Assembly: GCF_024055605.1 (NCBI RefSeq)
Contig: NZ_JAMXLX010000006.1
Coordinates: forward strand, 1 to 64,000
Length of the DNA stretch: 64,000 nt
Source: Ciceribacter sichuanensis
GTDB lineage: Bacteria > Pseudomonadota > Alphaproteobacteria > Rhizobiales > Rhizobiaceae
Direction of reading: 5' to 3'
The position numbers and the translations under genes were made by a program. Positions within the stretch are counted from its first letter, which is position 1. Every line of letters starts with the position of its first letter. The notes below the pieces were generated by a model. That model had not been told where the DNA came from, searched no databases, and was given only the letters and a program-made list of their open reading frames with translations. Of this stretch, positions 26,595 through 35,446 are shown piece by piece.

Positions 26595-28433
26595 ATGGCT
26601 GAGAACACTTCGGATGCGGGTCTCACCTTTCTCGCCGCAGGTCTGCAGCAGTTCGCAGAACGGTTCATTGAGGGGCTCCACGTCCGATACCTTGCCTGGC
26701 TGGCGGCGCCCGCGGAATTTGAAACGTTCCGGGCGTCTTTCGCGCAGGTCTCCACCTCCGGTTTCGCAATGGCTTCGCAGATCCTTCTGATCGTCGCGAT
26801 CGTTGCCGTACCGCTTGTTGTCGGAGGCCGGCGGATCCGCATAGGGACGGGCACTGCGTGGAGCCGCCTGCTTTTATCGGCGATGGTGGCGGTGATAGCT
26901 CTGGCGATCGGTTTCGTGGCGGCGCGACTGCTGGCATCCCAAGGATTGCCGGTGCAAACGCTCCAGCTTTGGGTTACGTCCACCGTGGCGGGATGGGTCG
27001 TGCTCATCGCGCTGCATTGGCTGCTTCTGCAACAGCAGCCTCCAGAAGCCCGTCTTCGGCGGAGCCGTTTGACCAAATTCGTTCGCGATCTCTCCCTTGC
27101 CATCCTATGGGCGGTTGCCGGGCTTTCGCTTGTTGCCTCACTGCGGCTGTGGGGTGCCGGCGCCGGCATGATCGATCTGTGGGGAACGGTGGTGGTAACC
27201 TTGCCCACGTTGCTTCTGTCCACCGGCGCCATATGGCGTCACAGGCGAACGCTTGCCGGAACCGTGGCCGGACCCCGTCCTCGCGCTTTCTGGCGCGGCA
27301 GCTTCGCGCGATGCTGGCCGGCTATCGTGATCGGCTTCATTCTTTTCATTGTGGTCAACGCGCAAGTGGCCCGAACGATGGGGGTGGCGCTTCCGGGGGG
27401 TGCCGTAGCCATGACAGCCCTCATCGTGATCGCGACGCCGCATCTCGATGCCATGATATGGGATTGGGCGCAGCGCGGCCTGAACTCGCCGAACATCTCG
27501 ACCGCGGCAGCCGCATGGCGGCAGACGGCCCGCTTCACCGTCCTGATCGCCGTAATCGCATCGCTGGGCGCCTTATGGGCAGCGCCGCTGGCCGTGGGGT
27601 TCGGCATCGACCTCAGGCATGTTGCGCTCGACGCTTTCAAGGTCGCCTTGATCGGGATGTTCACCGCGTTCTGCTGGAATTTGATCGGCACCTCGATCGA
27701 GCGCGTGTCACGGGCGGACAGGATAGCTGCCGCCGCCGGATCGACCATGACAAGCTCGAGACTGGGCACGCTTGTTCCCCTGTTTGGCTCGATCGGCAAG
27801 TCGCTGATCGTCGTGTTCGCATTCCTTTCCATTCTGGTGACCGTCGGCGTCAACGTGTGGCCACTGATCACCGGCCTGAGCTTCTTCGGGCTGGCCATCA
27901 GCTTTGGTACGCAAGCACTGGTCAAGGACGTCGTCTCGGGCATGTTCTTCCTGATCGACGATGCCTTTCGTTATGGTGAATATATCGAGACGACAGGTGC
28001 CAAGGGAACGGTTGAGAAGATCTCGCTTCGCTCCGTCTCGCTGCGTGGCTCCCGCGGTCCGATAGCGACCGTCCCATATGGCCAGATGGGCAAGGTCCAG
28101 AACTTCAGCCGAGACTGGGTCATCGACAAGATCGCCCTGCGTGTCTCCATGGACACCGATGTCGAACTGGTGCGCAAGATCTTCAAGAAGATTGGAGAGC
28201 AGATCTCCGCGGACCCCGAGCTGAACCAGAACCTTCTGGAACCCTTCAAGAGCCAGGGCTCAACGGAGGTGGAGGACGGCACGCTTATCGTCAAGGCGAA
28301 GTTCATGGCAAAGCCCGGCACGCAGTTCCTCATCCGGAAGGCCGCCATGAAGGCCATACTGCAGGCGTTTCGCGAAAACGGCATCCGGGCCGTTCCCAAG
28401 CCGTTCACCGGCGAGGTCGACCCGAACGCATGA
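26595..28433 (+). CDS. MscS-family mechanosensitive channel, large form
   Basis: A 612-residue inner-membrane protein with an N-terminal set of several transmembrane segments. A C-terminal MscS domain follows: pore-lining helix region FFGLAISFGTQALVKDVVSGMFFLIDD, beta domain YIETTGAKGTVEKISLRSVSLRG and VPYGQMGKVQNFSRDW, then the cytoplasmic alpha/beta domain. Length and extra helices place it among the larger YbdG/YjeP-like members rather than the compact MscS. It would release osmolytes on membrane tension. It starts 53 bases after the second DUF1254 gene and probably ends the operon. Confidence 0.88.
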   Translation: MAENTSDAGLTFLAAGLQQFAERFIEGLHVRYLAWLAAPAEFETFRASFAQVSTSGFAMASQILLIVAIVAVPLVVGGRRIRIGTGTAWSRLLLSAMVAVIALAIGFVAARLLASQGLPVQTLQLWVTSTVAGWVVLIALHWLLLQQQPPEARLRRSRLTKFVRDLSLAILWAVAGLSLVASLRLWGAGAGMIDLWGTVVVTLPTLLLSTGAIWRHRRTLAGTVAGPRPRAFWRGSFARCWPAIVIGFILFIVVNAQVARTMGVALPGGAVAMTALIVIATPHLDAMIWDWAQRGLNSPNISTAAAAWRQTARFTVLIAVIASLGALWAAPLAVGFGIDLRHVALDAFKVALIGMFTAFCWNLIGTSIERVSRADRIAAAAGSTMTSSRLGTLVPLFGSIGKSLIVVFAFLSILVTVGVNVWPLITGLSFFGLAISFGTQALVKDVVSGMFFLIDDAFRYGEYIETTGAKGTVEKISLRSVSLRGSRGPIATVPYGQMGKVQNFSRDWVIDKIALRVSMDTDVELVRKIFKKIGEQISADPELNQNLLEPFKSQGSTEVEDGTLIVKAKFMAKPGTQFLIRKAAMKAILQAFRENGIRAVPKPFTGEVDPNA

Positions 28434-28499
28434 GCGCCATGCGGGTTCATTTCCATTGATGGGTTAGATATGCTCCTCCCCCCGGCATCGTAGTGTGCC

Positions 28500-28862
28500 A
28501 GAGTGGTGATGCGTTCATCACAATACGGGGAAGCGGCTCGGTCAATGGCGACCGGATGCCCGTCCCGGGCACGACCTCCTATGCCGTGAGCAAGTCCGCC
28601 TTGCAAGGTTTGGCCTGAGGGTTGGCGCGTGATTTCGGGCCCTGCGGAATCACGATCAACATCGTCCAGCCGGGACCGATCGATGCCGACGCAAACCCGG
28701 AGAACGGACCGATGAAAGACCTGATGCATAGCTTCATGGCCATCAAACGACACAGGAGACCGGAAGAGGCTGCGGAAATGGCCACCTGGCTTTTGCGGGC
28801 CCGGAGGCCGGCTTCGTAACAGGAGCGATGCATATACGATCGATGGCGCGTTTGGCGCCTGA
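28500..28862 (+). pseudogene. short-chain dehydrogenase, broken
   Basis: The plus strand keeps the SDR C-terminal half. It reads SVNGDRMPVPGTTSYAVSKS with the Y-x-x-x-K catalytic pair, then ARDFGPCGITINIVQPGPIDADAN and FMAIKRHRRPEEAAEM. A TGA at 28616-28618 interrupts it (GLA-stop-GLAR), and a later frameshift puts the expected ending TIDGAFGA in another frame, stopping at 28862. The N-terminal cofactor-binding part is missing. Nothing recognisable remains in 28863-29056. Confidence 0.85.
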
Positions 28863-29056
28863 CCAGAAGACGCGAGGGGCAGAAAAGCGCGCGCCGACAG
28901 GAAGGCGCAAAGCGGCTGAAGCCTCCGCAGCTTGGATGGTCTTGAGGAAAGCCGAACTATCGACGATGCCGTAGGATTGCCTAAACCTCTGGAAAATAGA
29001 GAAGCCATGGGATCGTCTTGGCAGAACGCCCCGTCTGACAGGATCCGCACCTATAT

Positions 29057-29400
29057 CTAGGTATGGATTCTATTCTTGCGTGGAGCGGGTTGAGGTGACA
29101 ACGGCGGGCATGGTCTCGCGGCGAGTTCGGTTGCATCCTCGATTGCGATGCCTGTCATGCACAACAGCCGGATGATCGCCTCGTCAATCGAGCTGGGGGC
29201 AATCCGTTCTTGGTGATGTCGAGGGCAAAGCCAACGATCGCATGCGAGGTCAGGCGCCAAATGAGGGCAGTATCGGTAACCTTGAAGCGGCCGGCTTCGG
29301 TGGCCAGGCGCATGTCCCTCATTGGGTACGGGCTCATGCGCCGATAGAGCGCGTCGACCATGACTTCGGAGCGATGGAGGAATTGCTTCCATCTTACATC
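29057..29400 (-). pseudogene. TetR-type regulator C-terminal remnant (tentative)
   Basis: The minus strand encodes VDALYRRMSPYPMRDMRLATE, then TALIWRLTSHAIVGFALDI, followed after a frameshift by SIDEAIIRLLCMTGIAIEDATEL and a stop at 29057. This resembles the helical ligand-binding end of TetR-family regulators, which often sit beside SDR genes. No DNA-binding domain is present. Assignment is by character only. Confidence 0.4.
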
Positions 29401-29439
29401 GCCGGTGGCTGTCTCGATCAACCTCGGAGTCCGGCATGG

Positions 29440-30132
29440 CCCGATTTGCCGCTTCACACCCTGACCGTGACGCTTGTGCCGGCATGGCTGCAACTCCTGG
29501 AACAGGAAATGCCCGATATCCGCATCAGTCTCATTCCCGATCGAGGGGGCATCGAGGCCAATCTTGCGACGTTGGTCGATGGCGAAGCGGATTTCTTCCT
29601 GACCTACGCACATGCTCGTGTGCCGTTTCATCTGGACAGGGAGCGTTTTGACTATCTGTCGGTCGGCAGCGATCGCCTTGTACCCGTTGTGGCTCCCTAG
29701 GTCAGGTTGCCGCGCGATCGTTGGGTACCAGGGGCGGGCCTGCTCGACCGGGCCGTAAGCGAAGGGGTGCCAGTGCCCTATCTCAGCTACGGCTTCAGTT
29801 CGTTCTTCGGCGCCGCGCTTGGCCGCCTTTTTGCAGAGCGTCCGCAATTTCTTAGACGGCATGTTCATGAAAATGCGATCGGCGCGGGTTTGAAGACCCT
29901 AGCCCTGACGGGAGCAGGTTTATGCTGGCTGCCGCAGAGCCTTATTCAAGCGGAATTGAACGCAGGTCTTCTTGTGAACGCATCAACCACGACAGACTGG
30001 ACGATGGATCTGGAGATCCACCTCTACCGTCATCTGGGGAGCCAGAGCAAACTCGTGAAGAACTTCTGGAGGAGCGCAGAGGCACTCTTGCGCACCCAGG
30101 TACCCTTACCTGTCCGTCAGCGAATGATATGA
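29440..30132 (+). pseudogene. LysR-family regulator, N-terminus lost, in-frame stop
   Basis: The plus strand encodes the substrate-binding domain of a LysR regulator: LHTLTVTLVPAWLQLLEQEMPDIRISL, ANLATLVDGEADFFLTYAHA, then KTLALTGAGLCWLPQSLIQAEL. A TAG at 29698-29700 interrupts it in frame (VVAP-stop-VRLP). The helix-turn-helix is missing, replaced upstream by the TetR-like remnant on the other strand. It ends two bases before copy 1 of the IS3-element end. Confidence 0.8.
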
Positions 30133-30183
30133 GACAGACCGGCTTTGGAAGGATTGGAGTTTCTGGTCCGTCTGTTGGTTGAT

Positions 30184-31178
30184 TTAAGCTGCTTGTTGCC
30201 GATGTTGCAATCGGCGCTGCCTGGTTGTGTCGCGTTTGATCCTTTCTCGCTCCAGCAGGATAGTATGACCGCGCCCGAAGTAGACGTCGGCGGGTGTCAG
30301 ATTTCCGATGCTTTCATGGTATCGCTGGTGATTGTAGTGCTCGACGAAGGCGGCGATCTGGGCTTCAAGGTCTTCGGAGAAGAAGTAGTTTTCGAGCAGG
30401 ATGCGGTTCTTCAAAGTCTGGTGCCAGCGCTCGATCTTGCCTTGGGTCTGCGGATGGCCCGGCGCACCGTGGACCTGTTTTATGGACCGCTCTTCTAACC
30501 ATCGCCGAGGTCCGAGGCGATGTAGCACGGGCCATTGTCGGATAGCAGGCGGGGTTTATGTTCCACCCTTGCCGTGTCGCAACCGGATGCCGTGAGCGCC
30601 AGGTTCAGCATGTCGGTGACATCATCGACGTTCATGGTCGTGCAAAGCTTTCAGGCGACGATGTAGCGTGAGAAGTCGTCGAGCACTGTGGACAGGTAGA
30701 ACCACCCCCAGCCGATGACTTTCAGATAGGTGAAGTCGGTCTGCCACATCTCGTTCGGCCTGCTCGTCTTATCCCTGAACTCGTCGCCAGCCTTGATGAC
30801 GATGAAGGCTGGCGACGTGATGAGGTCGTGGGCCTTGAGCAGGCGGTAGACCGAAGCCTCTGACACGAAATAACTTTCCGTGTCGGTACAGCGAACGGCC
30901 AGCTCGCGCGGCGACAGCGCAGTTTGATTCAGCGCCATATCGATGATCTGGCTGCGGACGTCATCCGGGATGCAATTCCACGCCCGCGACGGAACGGAAT
31001 GCCGATCCTCAAGTCCATCGACGCCCTGGGTCTGGAGCCGATCATACCACCGGTAGAAGGTCGGCCGTGGAATGCCCAGCTTGTCGAGGGTTTGTTTCAC
31101 CGGCAGGTGCGACTGCTCGACGATCCGGATAATTTCCAGTTTCTCGGAGGCAGGGTATCTCATTCCTCGTCCCCCCAT
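30184..31178 (-). pseudogene. IS3-family transposase orfB, nonsense and frameshift
   Basis: The integrase-core transposase is recognisable along the whole length, with catalytic Asp in WQTDFTYLKV, Asp in LSDNGPCYIAS and Glu in GKIERWHQTLKN. A TGA at 30651-30653 follows DDFSRYIVA where homologues have tryptophan. A frameshift lies between LSDNGPCYIAS and HGAPGHPQTQGK (about 30500-30530). The C-terminal part ends RLQHRQQAA at 30184. Confidence 0.85.
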
Positions 31179-31533
31179 GCCCGGTCATGCTTTTTTTGAT
31201 CAGCCGCAATTCGAGTGCCTGTTCGGCGACAACTTCCTTCAGATCGCGCGTTTCACGGCGCAGGACTTTCACCTCATCGGAGGTAGCTGCGCACGCCGTA
31301 TCCCCGGCCAGCCGCTTCTTGCCCGCTTCCAGAAATTCCTTCGACCAACTGTAATAAAGGCTCTCGGCAACACCTTCACGACGGCAAAGAGCGGCAATGC
31401 TCTCCTCGCCACGCAGGACTTCCAGCACAATGCGGATTTTATCGTCCGCCGAGTGATGCTTGCGCGTCGCACGGCGGATATCCTTGATGACGTGTTCAAC
31501 GGCAGGTTTCTGCGGCCCGGCTTTCTGTCTCAT
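31042..31533 (-). CDS. IS3-family transposase orfA
   Basis: From the ATG at 31533 (MRQKAGPQKPAVEHVIKDI) this encodes a helix-turn-helix protein of the IS3 orfA type. It reads KIRIVLEVLRGEESIAALCRREGVAESLYYSW, followed by a coiled-coil region DEVKVLRRETRDLKEVVAEQ. The family normally stops shortly after LLKKSM; here the stop is missing and about 45 foreign residues follow, overlapping orfB by some 137 bases. It supplies DNA binding for the element's fusion transposase. Confidence 0.8.
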   Translation of the reverse strand: MRQKAGPQKPAVEHVIKDIRRATRKHHSADDKIRIVLEVLRGEESIAALCRREGVAESLYYSWSKEFLEAGKKRLAGDTACAATSDEVKVLRRETRDLKEVVAEQALELRLIKKSMTGHGGTRNEIPCLRETGNYPDRRAVAPAGETNPRQAGHSTADLLPVV

Positions 31534-31738
31534 CTTCGCTTCCTTTGTTCGAGCTACGATGAACCAGAAATCTTCTCCTCTCAATTAAACACGATCTGTC
31601 TCAAGGGCGCTGATGTCGGACAATCCTGGTAGTCGCTTCCGGCGCTCACCGCATCGACCGGAACAAGGTCTCGTCCGCGATTGGCCAGCCCGTAAAGTCC
31701 GCCGAACACCGCAAGCCACGACAGGGCGGATTTGAGAA

Positions 31739-32782
31739 TCAGCTTCCAACTTCACTCTTGAACCGAACGACCACCTTACCGAAGGGCCCTCGTTCGAGAT
31801 GATCGAAGGCTGCACGCACATCCTCAAAGGCGTAGACCTTGTCGATCACCGGCTTGATGCCGTGTTCGTCAATGGCGCGGTTCATGTCTTCGAATGCCTG
31901 TCGGTGCCCGACCGAGATGCCCTGGATGATGGCCCTCTTCAGCATCATGGGAACCGCCGACAGCACGATCTCCGATCCCTTCATGAAACCGATCTGGGCG
32001 ATACGCCCGCCGCTCGCCAGGGCGGCCGCCGACCGGCTGATATTGTCGCCGCCGACCAGTTCGAGCACGTGATCAATGCCGTGTCCGTCGGTCAGGTCCA
32101 GCGCAGAAGCAGACCAGTCTGGTTTGGCACGCGTGTCGATCACGCCGAAAGCGCCGAGCGCCTTCGCGCGTTCAAGCTTTTCCGCGCTCCGCGAGGTGAC
32201 GATCACGCGGGCTCCGAAAGCCTGTGCAAACTGGAGCCCGAACAGGGCGACGCCGCCGGTACCCTGCACCAGAACGGTTTGGCCCGCTTTCAGACGACCT
32301 GTCTCGATCAGGGCGGACCATGCCGTCAGCGCCGCAACCGGCAAGGTGGAGGCTTCCTCGTCCGTCAGCGACGCGGGCGCCTTGACGGCGACGCCCTCGT
32401 GTAGCGTCACGAATTCGGCCAGCGCACCGGGGAGCGGTCCGCCCAGCGACAGGCCATGCCGGGCCATCTCCCGTGGAGGCTCGCCATCGATCCATTGGGT
32501 CCAGAAATTTCCGAGCACCCGGTCGCCGACCTTGAATCGCGACACGTCCGCGCCGGTTGCCGCGACCTCGCCCGCCATGTCCGATACCGGAACGAACGGC
32601 ATGGTTGGCCTGTCGGGTAGTAACTCACCTTCTACCACCAGCTTGTCACGATAGTTGAGGGAGACCGCCGCGACCCGGACCAGCACCTCGTTGCTGGCCA
32701 GCGTGGGCAATGGCGCCTCTGCCAGTTCCAAGTTCTTCAGTCCGAATGACGGCAACTGCCACCGTTTCATTGTCTCGCTCAT
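31739..32782 (-). CDS. zinc-independent MDR-family alcohol dehydrogenase/quinone reductase
   Basis: A 347-residue medium-chain dehydrogenase/reductase. The start is the ATG giving [14 protein letters not shown]; a longer frame to 32896 has no support. The GroES-like N-terminal domain reads [19 protein letters not shown]. The cofactor loop is [30 protein letters not shown], typical of NAD(P)H binding. The catalytic zinc Cys/His set of classic alcohol dehydrogenases is not evident, favouring a quinone-oxidoreductase-like role. It is divergent from a LysR gene 100 bases away, which probably controls it. Between its stop and the IS3 end (31607-31738) lies a cut-off hydrophobic open frame. Confidence 0.88.
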   Translation of the reverse strand: MSETMKRWQLPSFGLKNLELAEAPLPTLASNEVLVRVAAVSLNYRDKLVVEGELLPDRPTMPFVPVSDMAGEVAATGADVSRFKVGDRVLGNFWTQWIDGEPPREMARHGLSLGGPLPGALAEFVTLHEGVAVKAPASLTDEEASTLPVAALTAWSALIETGRLKAGQTVLVQGTGGVALFGLQFAQAFGARVIVTSRSAEKLERAKALGAFGVIDTRAKPDWSASALDLTDGHGIDHVLELVGGDNISRSAAALASGGRIAQIGFMKGSEIVLSAVPMMLKRAIIQGISVGHRQAFEDMNRAIDEHGIKPVIDKVYAFEDVRAAFDHLERGPFGKVVVRFKSEVGS

Positions 32783-32882
32783 GGCCGGTCCTTTCAGGCG
32801 TTGAGCGAGGACCTTATTGACAATCACATGGATGTGGTTGCGATGTATTTTTCGAACATTTCCTCCATTTGGTCTCCAATTG

Positions 32883-33806
32883 ATGAGCCTGAACATTCAT
32901 TCCCACCTTCAAGGCATATCCGCCTTCGTCCACGCGGTGGAAACAGGCAGCTTCACGGCCGCAGCCGCACGCATGGGTGTGTCAAAATCCGCGACCGGTA
33001 AGAGCGTCGCTCGCCTCGAAGAGCGTCTCGGCATCCGGTTGCTGGACCGCACGACGCGTAGCCTCAACTTGACGGCCGAAGGGCAGGCCTATTACTGGAG
33101 CTGCCTCAAGGTCCTCGAAGAACTGAACGCAGCAGAGACGCTGCTGGCCTCGCAGAGGCGCGTCGTATCGGGAACCCTGAGGATCAACTTGCCGATCTCG
33201 TTCGGCCGGTTGTGCGTCATGCCCGTGCTCAAGGAGGTCGCGGACGGGAATCCCGATCTCGATCTCGATATCTCATTCGCGGACCGCCAGGTCGATCTGG
33301 TCGAGGAAGGCATCGACCTTGTGGTGCGGCTTGGCGATCCCGGAAATCATGCGAGCCTGATCGGGCGGCGCATTGGTACGCAACGGTCGATCATCTGCGC
33401 CGCGCCGGCCTATCTGGACCGCCACGGACGTCCGGCTTCCGTAGAAGAACTCGTCAATCACGACTGCCTCGCCTTCGCCAAGGATGGTCGTCCGCTGCCC
33501 TGGGCGGTTTGTGGCCCGGGCGGAACGGTCAGGCGGTTCGTCATCCAGCCACGCCACACCATCAGCCATGGCGAAGCCCTGCGGGACGCGGCTGTGAACG
33601 GGTTGGGGCTGGCCTACCTTTCGACCTGGCTGGCAGCCGACGACCTCCGCGGCGGACGGCTTGAAGCGGTGCCGATTTTCACCCCCGCGGAGGATGTTCC
33701 GATAACCGCGCTCTGGCCGCGCTCGCGGGACCTGGCGCCCAAAGTACGGGTGGTGGTGGATGCGCTCATAGAGGCGTTCAAGCCTACCCACCTGATCGGC
33801 TCGTGA
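32883..33806 (+). CDS. LysR-family transcriptional regulator
   Basis: A 307-residue regulator with an N-terminal winged helix ([37 protein letters not shown]) and a LysR substrate-binding domain ([37 protein letters not shown]). The start at 32883 (MSLNIHS) gives the standard spacing to the helix-turn-helix; 22 residues upstream in frame have no family match. Divergent with the MDR dehydrogenase, the usual arrangement for LysR control of a neighbouring gene. Confidence 0.93.
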   Translation: MSLNIHSHLQGISAFVHAVETGSFTAAAARMGVSKSATGKSVARLEERLGIRLLDRTTRSLNLTAEGQAYYWSCLKVLEELNAAETLLASQRRVVSGTLRINLPISFGRLCVMPVLKEVADGNPDLDLDISFADRQVDLVEEGIDLVVRLGDPGNHASLIGRRIGTQRSIICAAPAYLDRHGRPASVEELVNHDCLAFAKDGRPLPWAVCGPGGTVRRFVIQPRHTISHGEALRDAAVNGLGLAYLSTWLAADDLRGGRLEAVPIFTPAEDVPITALWPRSRDLAPKVRVVVDALIEAFKPTHLIGS

Positions 33807-33819
33807 GAAAGGCGGCTTT

Positions 33820-34010
33820 AGAGTGCTATAGCGTAGACGTAGTGCTCATCATCATCGGACGTGACCCGTCGATTCTACGCTATGACGCGATACCCAGCGC
33901 GATAGCTAGAGCGCCGTGCGTCCATTTGGACGCACACAGGACGCTCTAACATCTTGAATCTACGCATCGAGCTTTCCGAAAATCGATTCCGATTTTCGGG
34001 CCGATGCGCT
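33820..34010. repeat. rhizobial-type intergenic palindromic repeats
   Basis: The 304-base gap after the LysR gene holds two strong palindromes: GTGCGTCC-ATTT-GGACGCAC (33916-33935) inside GAGCGCC...GGACGCTCTAA, and CCGAAAATCG-ATTC-CGATTTTCGG (33976-33999). Such short interspersed palindromes are widespread in Rhizobium/Agrobacterium intergenic regions. They could also end transcription from the two convergent LysR genes. No coding feature is seen here. Confidence 0.65.
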
Positions 34011-34110
34011 AGGCAAACGCCACCGATTTCCGCACCTCGCGTCAAGCCGCCGCCGCTCCGCCCGCCACCATGACAGCGAAAACGGGACGAACCGGCGCGA
34101 TATGCGATGC

Positions 34111-34998
34111 CTATTGCGGCTGCAGATGCTCGGCCATGAAGTCGACGAACGCCCTCAGTTTGGGCGTGATCTGGCGGCTGGCCGGCCAGAGCACGTTGAA
34201 CTGATCAGCCTCTTCCACCCACTCGTCCAAAATCGACACGAGACGGCCGTCAGCGATCTCGTCACGGATCGCAAAGGGCGGTAGACAGGCAATGCCCAGC
34301 CCCTTGATCGCCAACTCGATCAGAGGATCGACCGCCGTCGCGCTCATCCGTTCGGGCAGGACAATCTTCGCCTGCCGTTCCCCGCGAGCAAACGGCCAGG
34401 GTCGGATCTTGCCGGTGCTGGGCGACCGTTGGTGAAGACACTGATGCTGCGCCAGATCGTCGGGGGTTTCCGGCACTCCGCATTGCGCCAGATAGCGGGG
34501 TGAGGCGACGATCTTGAGTTTGAACCGGCCGACATTCCGGCTCATCAACCGGCTGTCCGATGGTTGCCCGGTGCGAATGACGGCATCGAACCCTTCCTCC
34601 ACGACGTCCACCAGCCGATCGCTGAAATCGAGGTCGAGTTGCACCTCTGGCCAGGCGCGCATGAACTTTGCCATCACCGGGGTCAGCAGCATGCCGACCA
34701 GCGGCAGACTGACCCGCAGCCGCCCTCTCGGCGTACGATTGGATCGGGCAAGCTCGGCTTCCGCTGCCTCGACCTCATCGAAGATGCGGCGGCAGCGTTC
34801 GAGGAACAGCCGCCCCTCTTCGGTCAGGGTCATGTTGCGCGTGTTGCGATGGAACAGGCGCACATCCAGCCGTTGTTCCAGTCGGACCACCGCCTTGCCA
34901 ACCGCAGAGGCGGAAAGGCCGAGCTTGCGGCCAGCCGCTACGAAGCTGCCGGTTTCAGCCGATTGCACGAAGGAGTCGAACGCCGTGAGTTTGTCCAT
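34111..34998 (-). CDS. LysR-family transcriptional regulator
   Basis: A 295-residue regulator. The winged helix is at the N-terminus (SFVQSAETGSFVAAGRKLGLSASAVGKAVVRLEQRLDVRLF) and the substrate-binding domain follows (RTPRGRLRVSLPLVGMLLTPVMAKF, IELAIKGLGIACLPPFAI). It is transcribed away from the monooxygenase-fold/MFS pair at 35108-36612 and probably regulates it from the shared 109-base promoter region. Confidence 0.93.
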   Translation of the reverse strand: MDKLTAFDSFVQSAETGSFVAAGRKLGLSASAVGKAVVRLEQRLDVRLFHRNTRNMTLTEEGRLFLERCRRIFDEVEAAEAELARSNRTPRGRLRVSLPLVGMLLTPVMAKFMRAWPEVQLDLDFSDRLVDVVEEGFDAVIRTGQPSDSRLMSRNVGRFKLKIVASPRYLAQCGVPETPDDLAQHQCLHQRSPSTGKIRPWPFARGERQAKIVLPERMSATAVDPLIELAIKGLGIACLPPFAIRDEIADGRLVSILDEWVEEADQFNVLWPASRQITPKLRAFVDFMAEHLQPQ

Positions 34999-35107
34999 GC
35001 CTTGATCATTACAGGAATCTTATTCCGTAGTCATCGGAACAATGGCCTATTTTTCCGGGACAAGCCGACCGCTATCCCTTGGCCTTCCAAAAACCAAGGA
35101 GACGAGC

Positions 35108-35446
35108 ATGTTCCCCGCCTTTGCGATCCAGCCCACCCCGACGGCCTTCATCGTCAACGTGATCCACGTTAATCCTGGCAAGCAGGAGGAAGCCTTTCGC
35201 CTCATCCAGGATGTTGTCCACTATGTCGCCGAGCGGAAGCCGGGCTTTCTGTGGAGTAACCTCGCCAAGAGTACGGATGGGCTGACGGTCGTGAATATCG
35301 AGGCGATCTCAGACCCCGGCGACGTCGAGATTTTCTTTTCCGATCCGGTATTCCTCGAAAAATTCCGCAAGCTCGACACCGTCTCGTCCAGCGAGTTTCA
35401 CACCTACACCGTTGGCGACCTGGTGCTGCCGAAGGCCTCAGCGTGA
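35108..35446 (+). CDS. antibiotic-biosynthesis-monooxygenase (ABM) fold protein
   Basis: A small protein of 112 residues with the ferredoxin-like ABM fold (AFIVNVIHVNPGKQEEAFRLIQDVVHYVAERKPGFLWSNLAKS, SDPVFLEKFRKLDTV). Members include quinone monooxygenases and putative dimeric detoxification proteins. The ATG at 35108 follows AAGGAGACGAGC, a good ribosome-binding site. Its stop overlaps the GTG of the MFS gene, so both are co-translated under the LysR regulator. Confidence 0.82.
   Translation: MFPAFAIQPTPTAFIVNVIHVNPGKQEEAFRLIQDVVHYVAERKPGFLWSNLAKSTDGLTVVNIEAISDPGDVEIFFSDPVFLEKFRKLDTVSSSEFHTYTVGDLVLPKASA

Larger units (their letters stand above)
30130..31606 (-). mobile_element. decayed IS3-family insertion sequence
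   Basis: The element is bounded by TGAGACAGACCG (30130) and, on the other strand, TGAGACAGATCG (ending 31606), with TTTCTGGT also shared a little further in. It contains orfA and orfB of the IS3 family on the minus strand. No direct target repeat is obvious at the ends. The orfB gene is broken, so the element is probably immobile unless helped. Confidence 0.85.
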
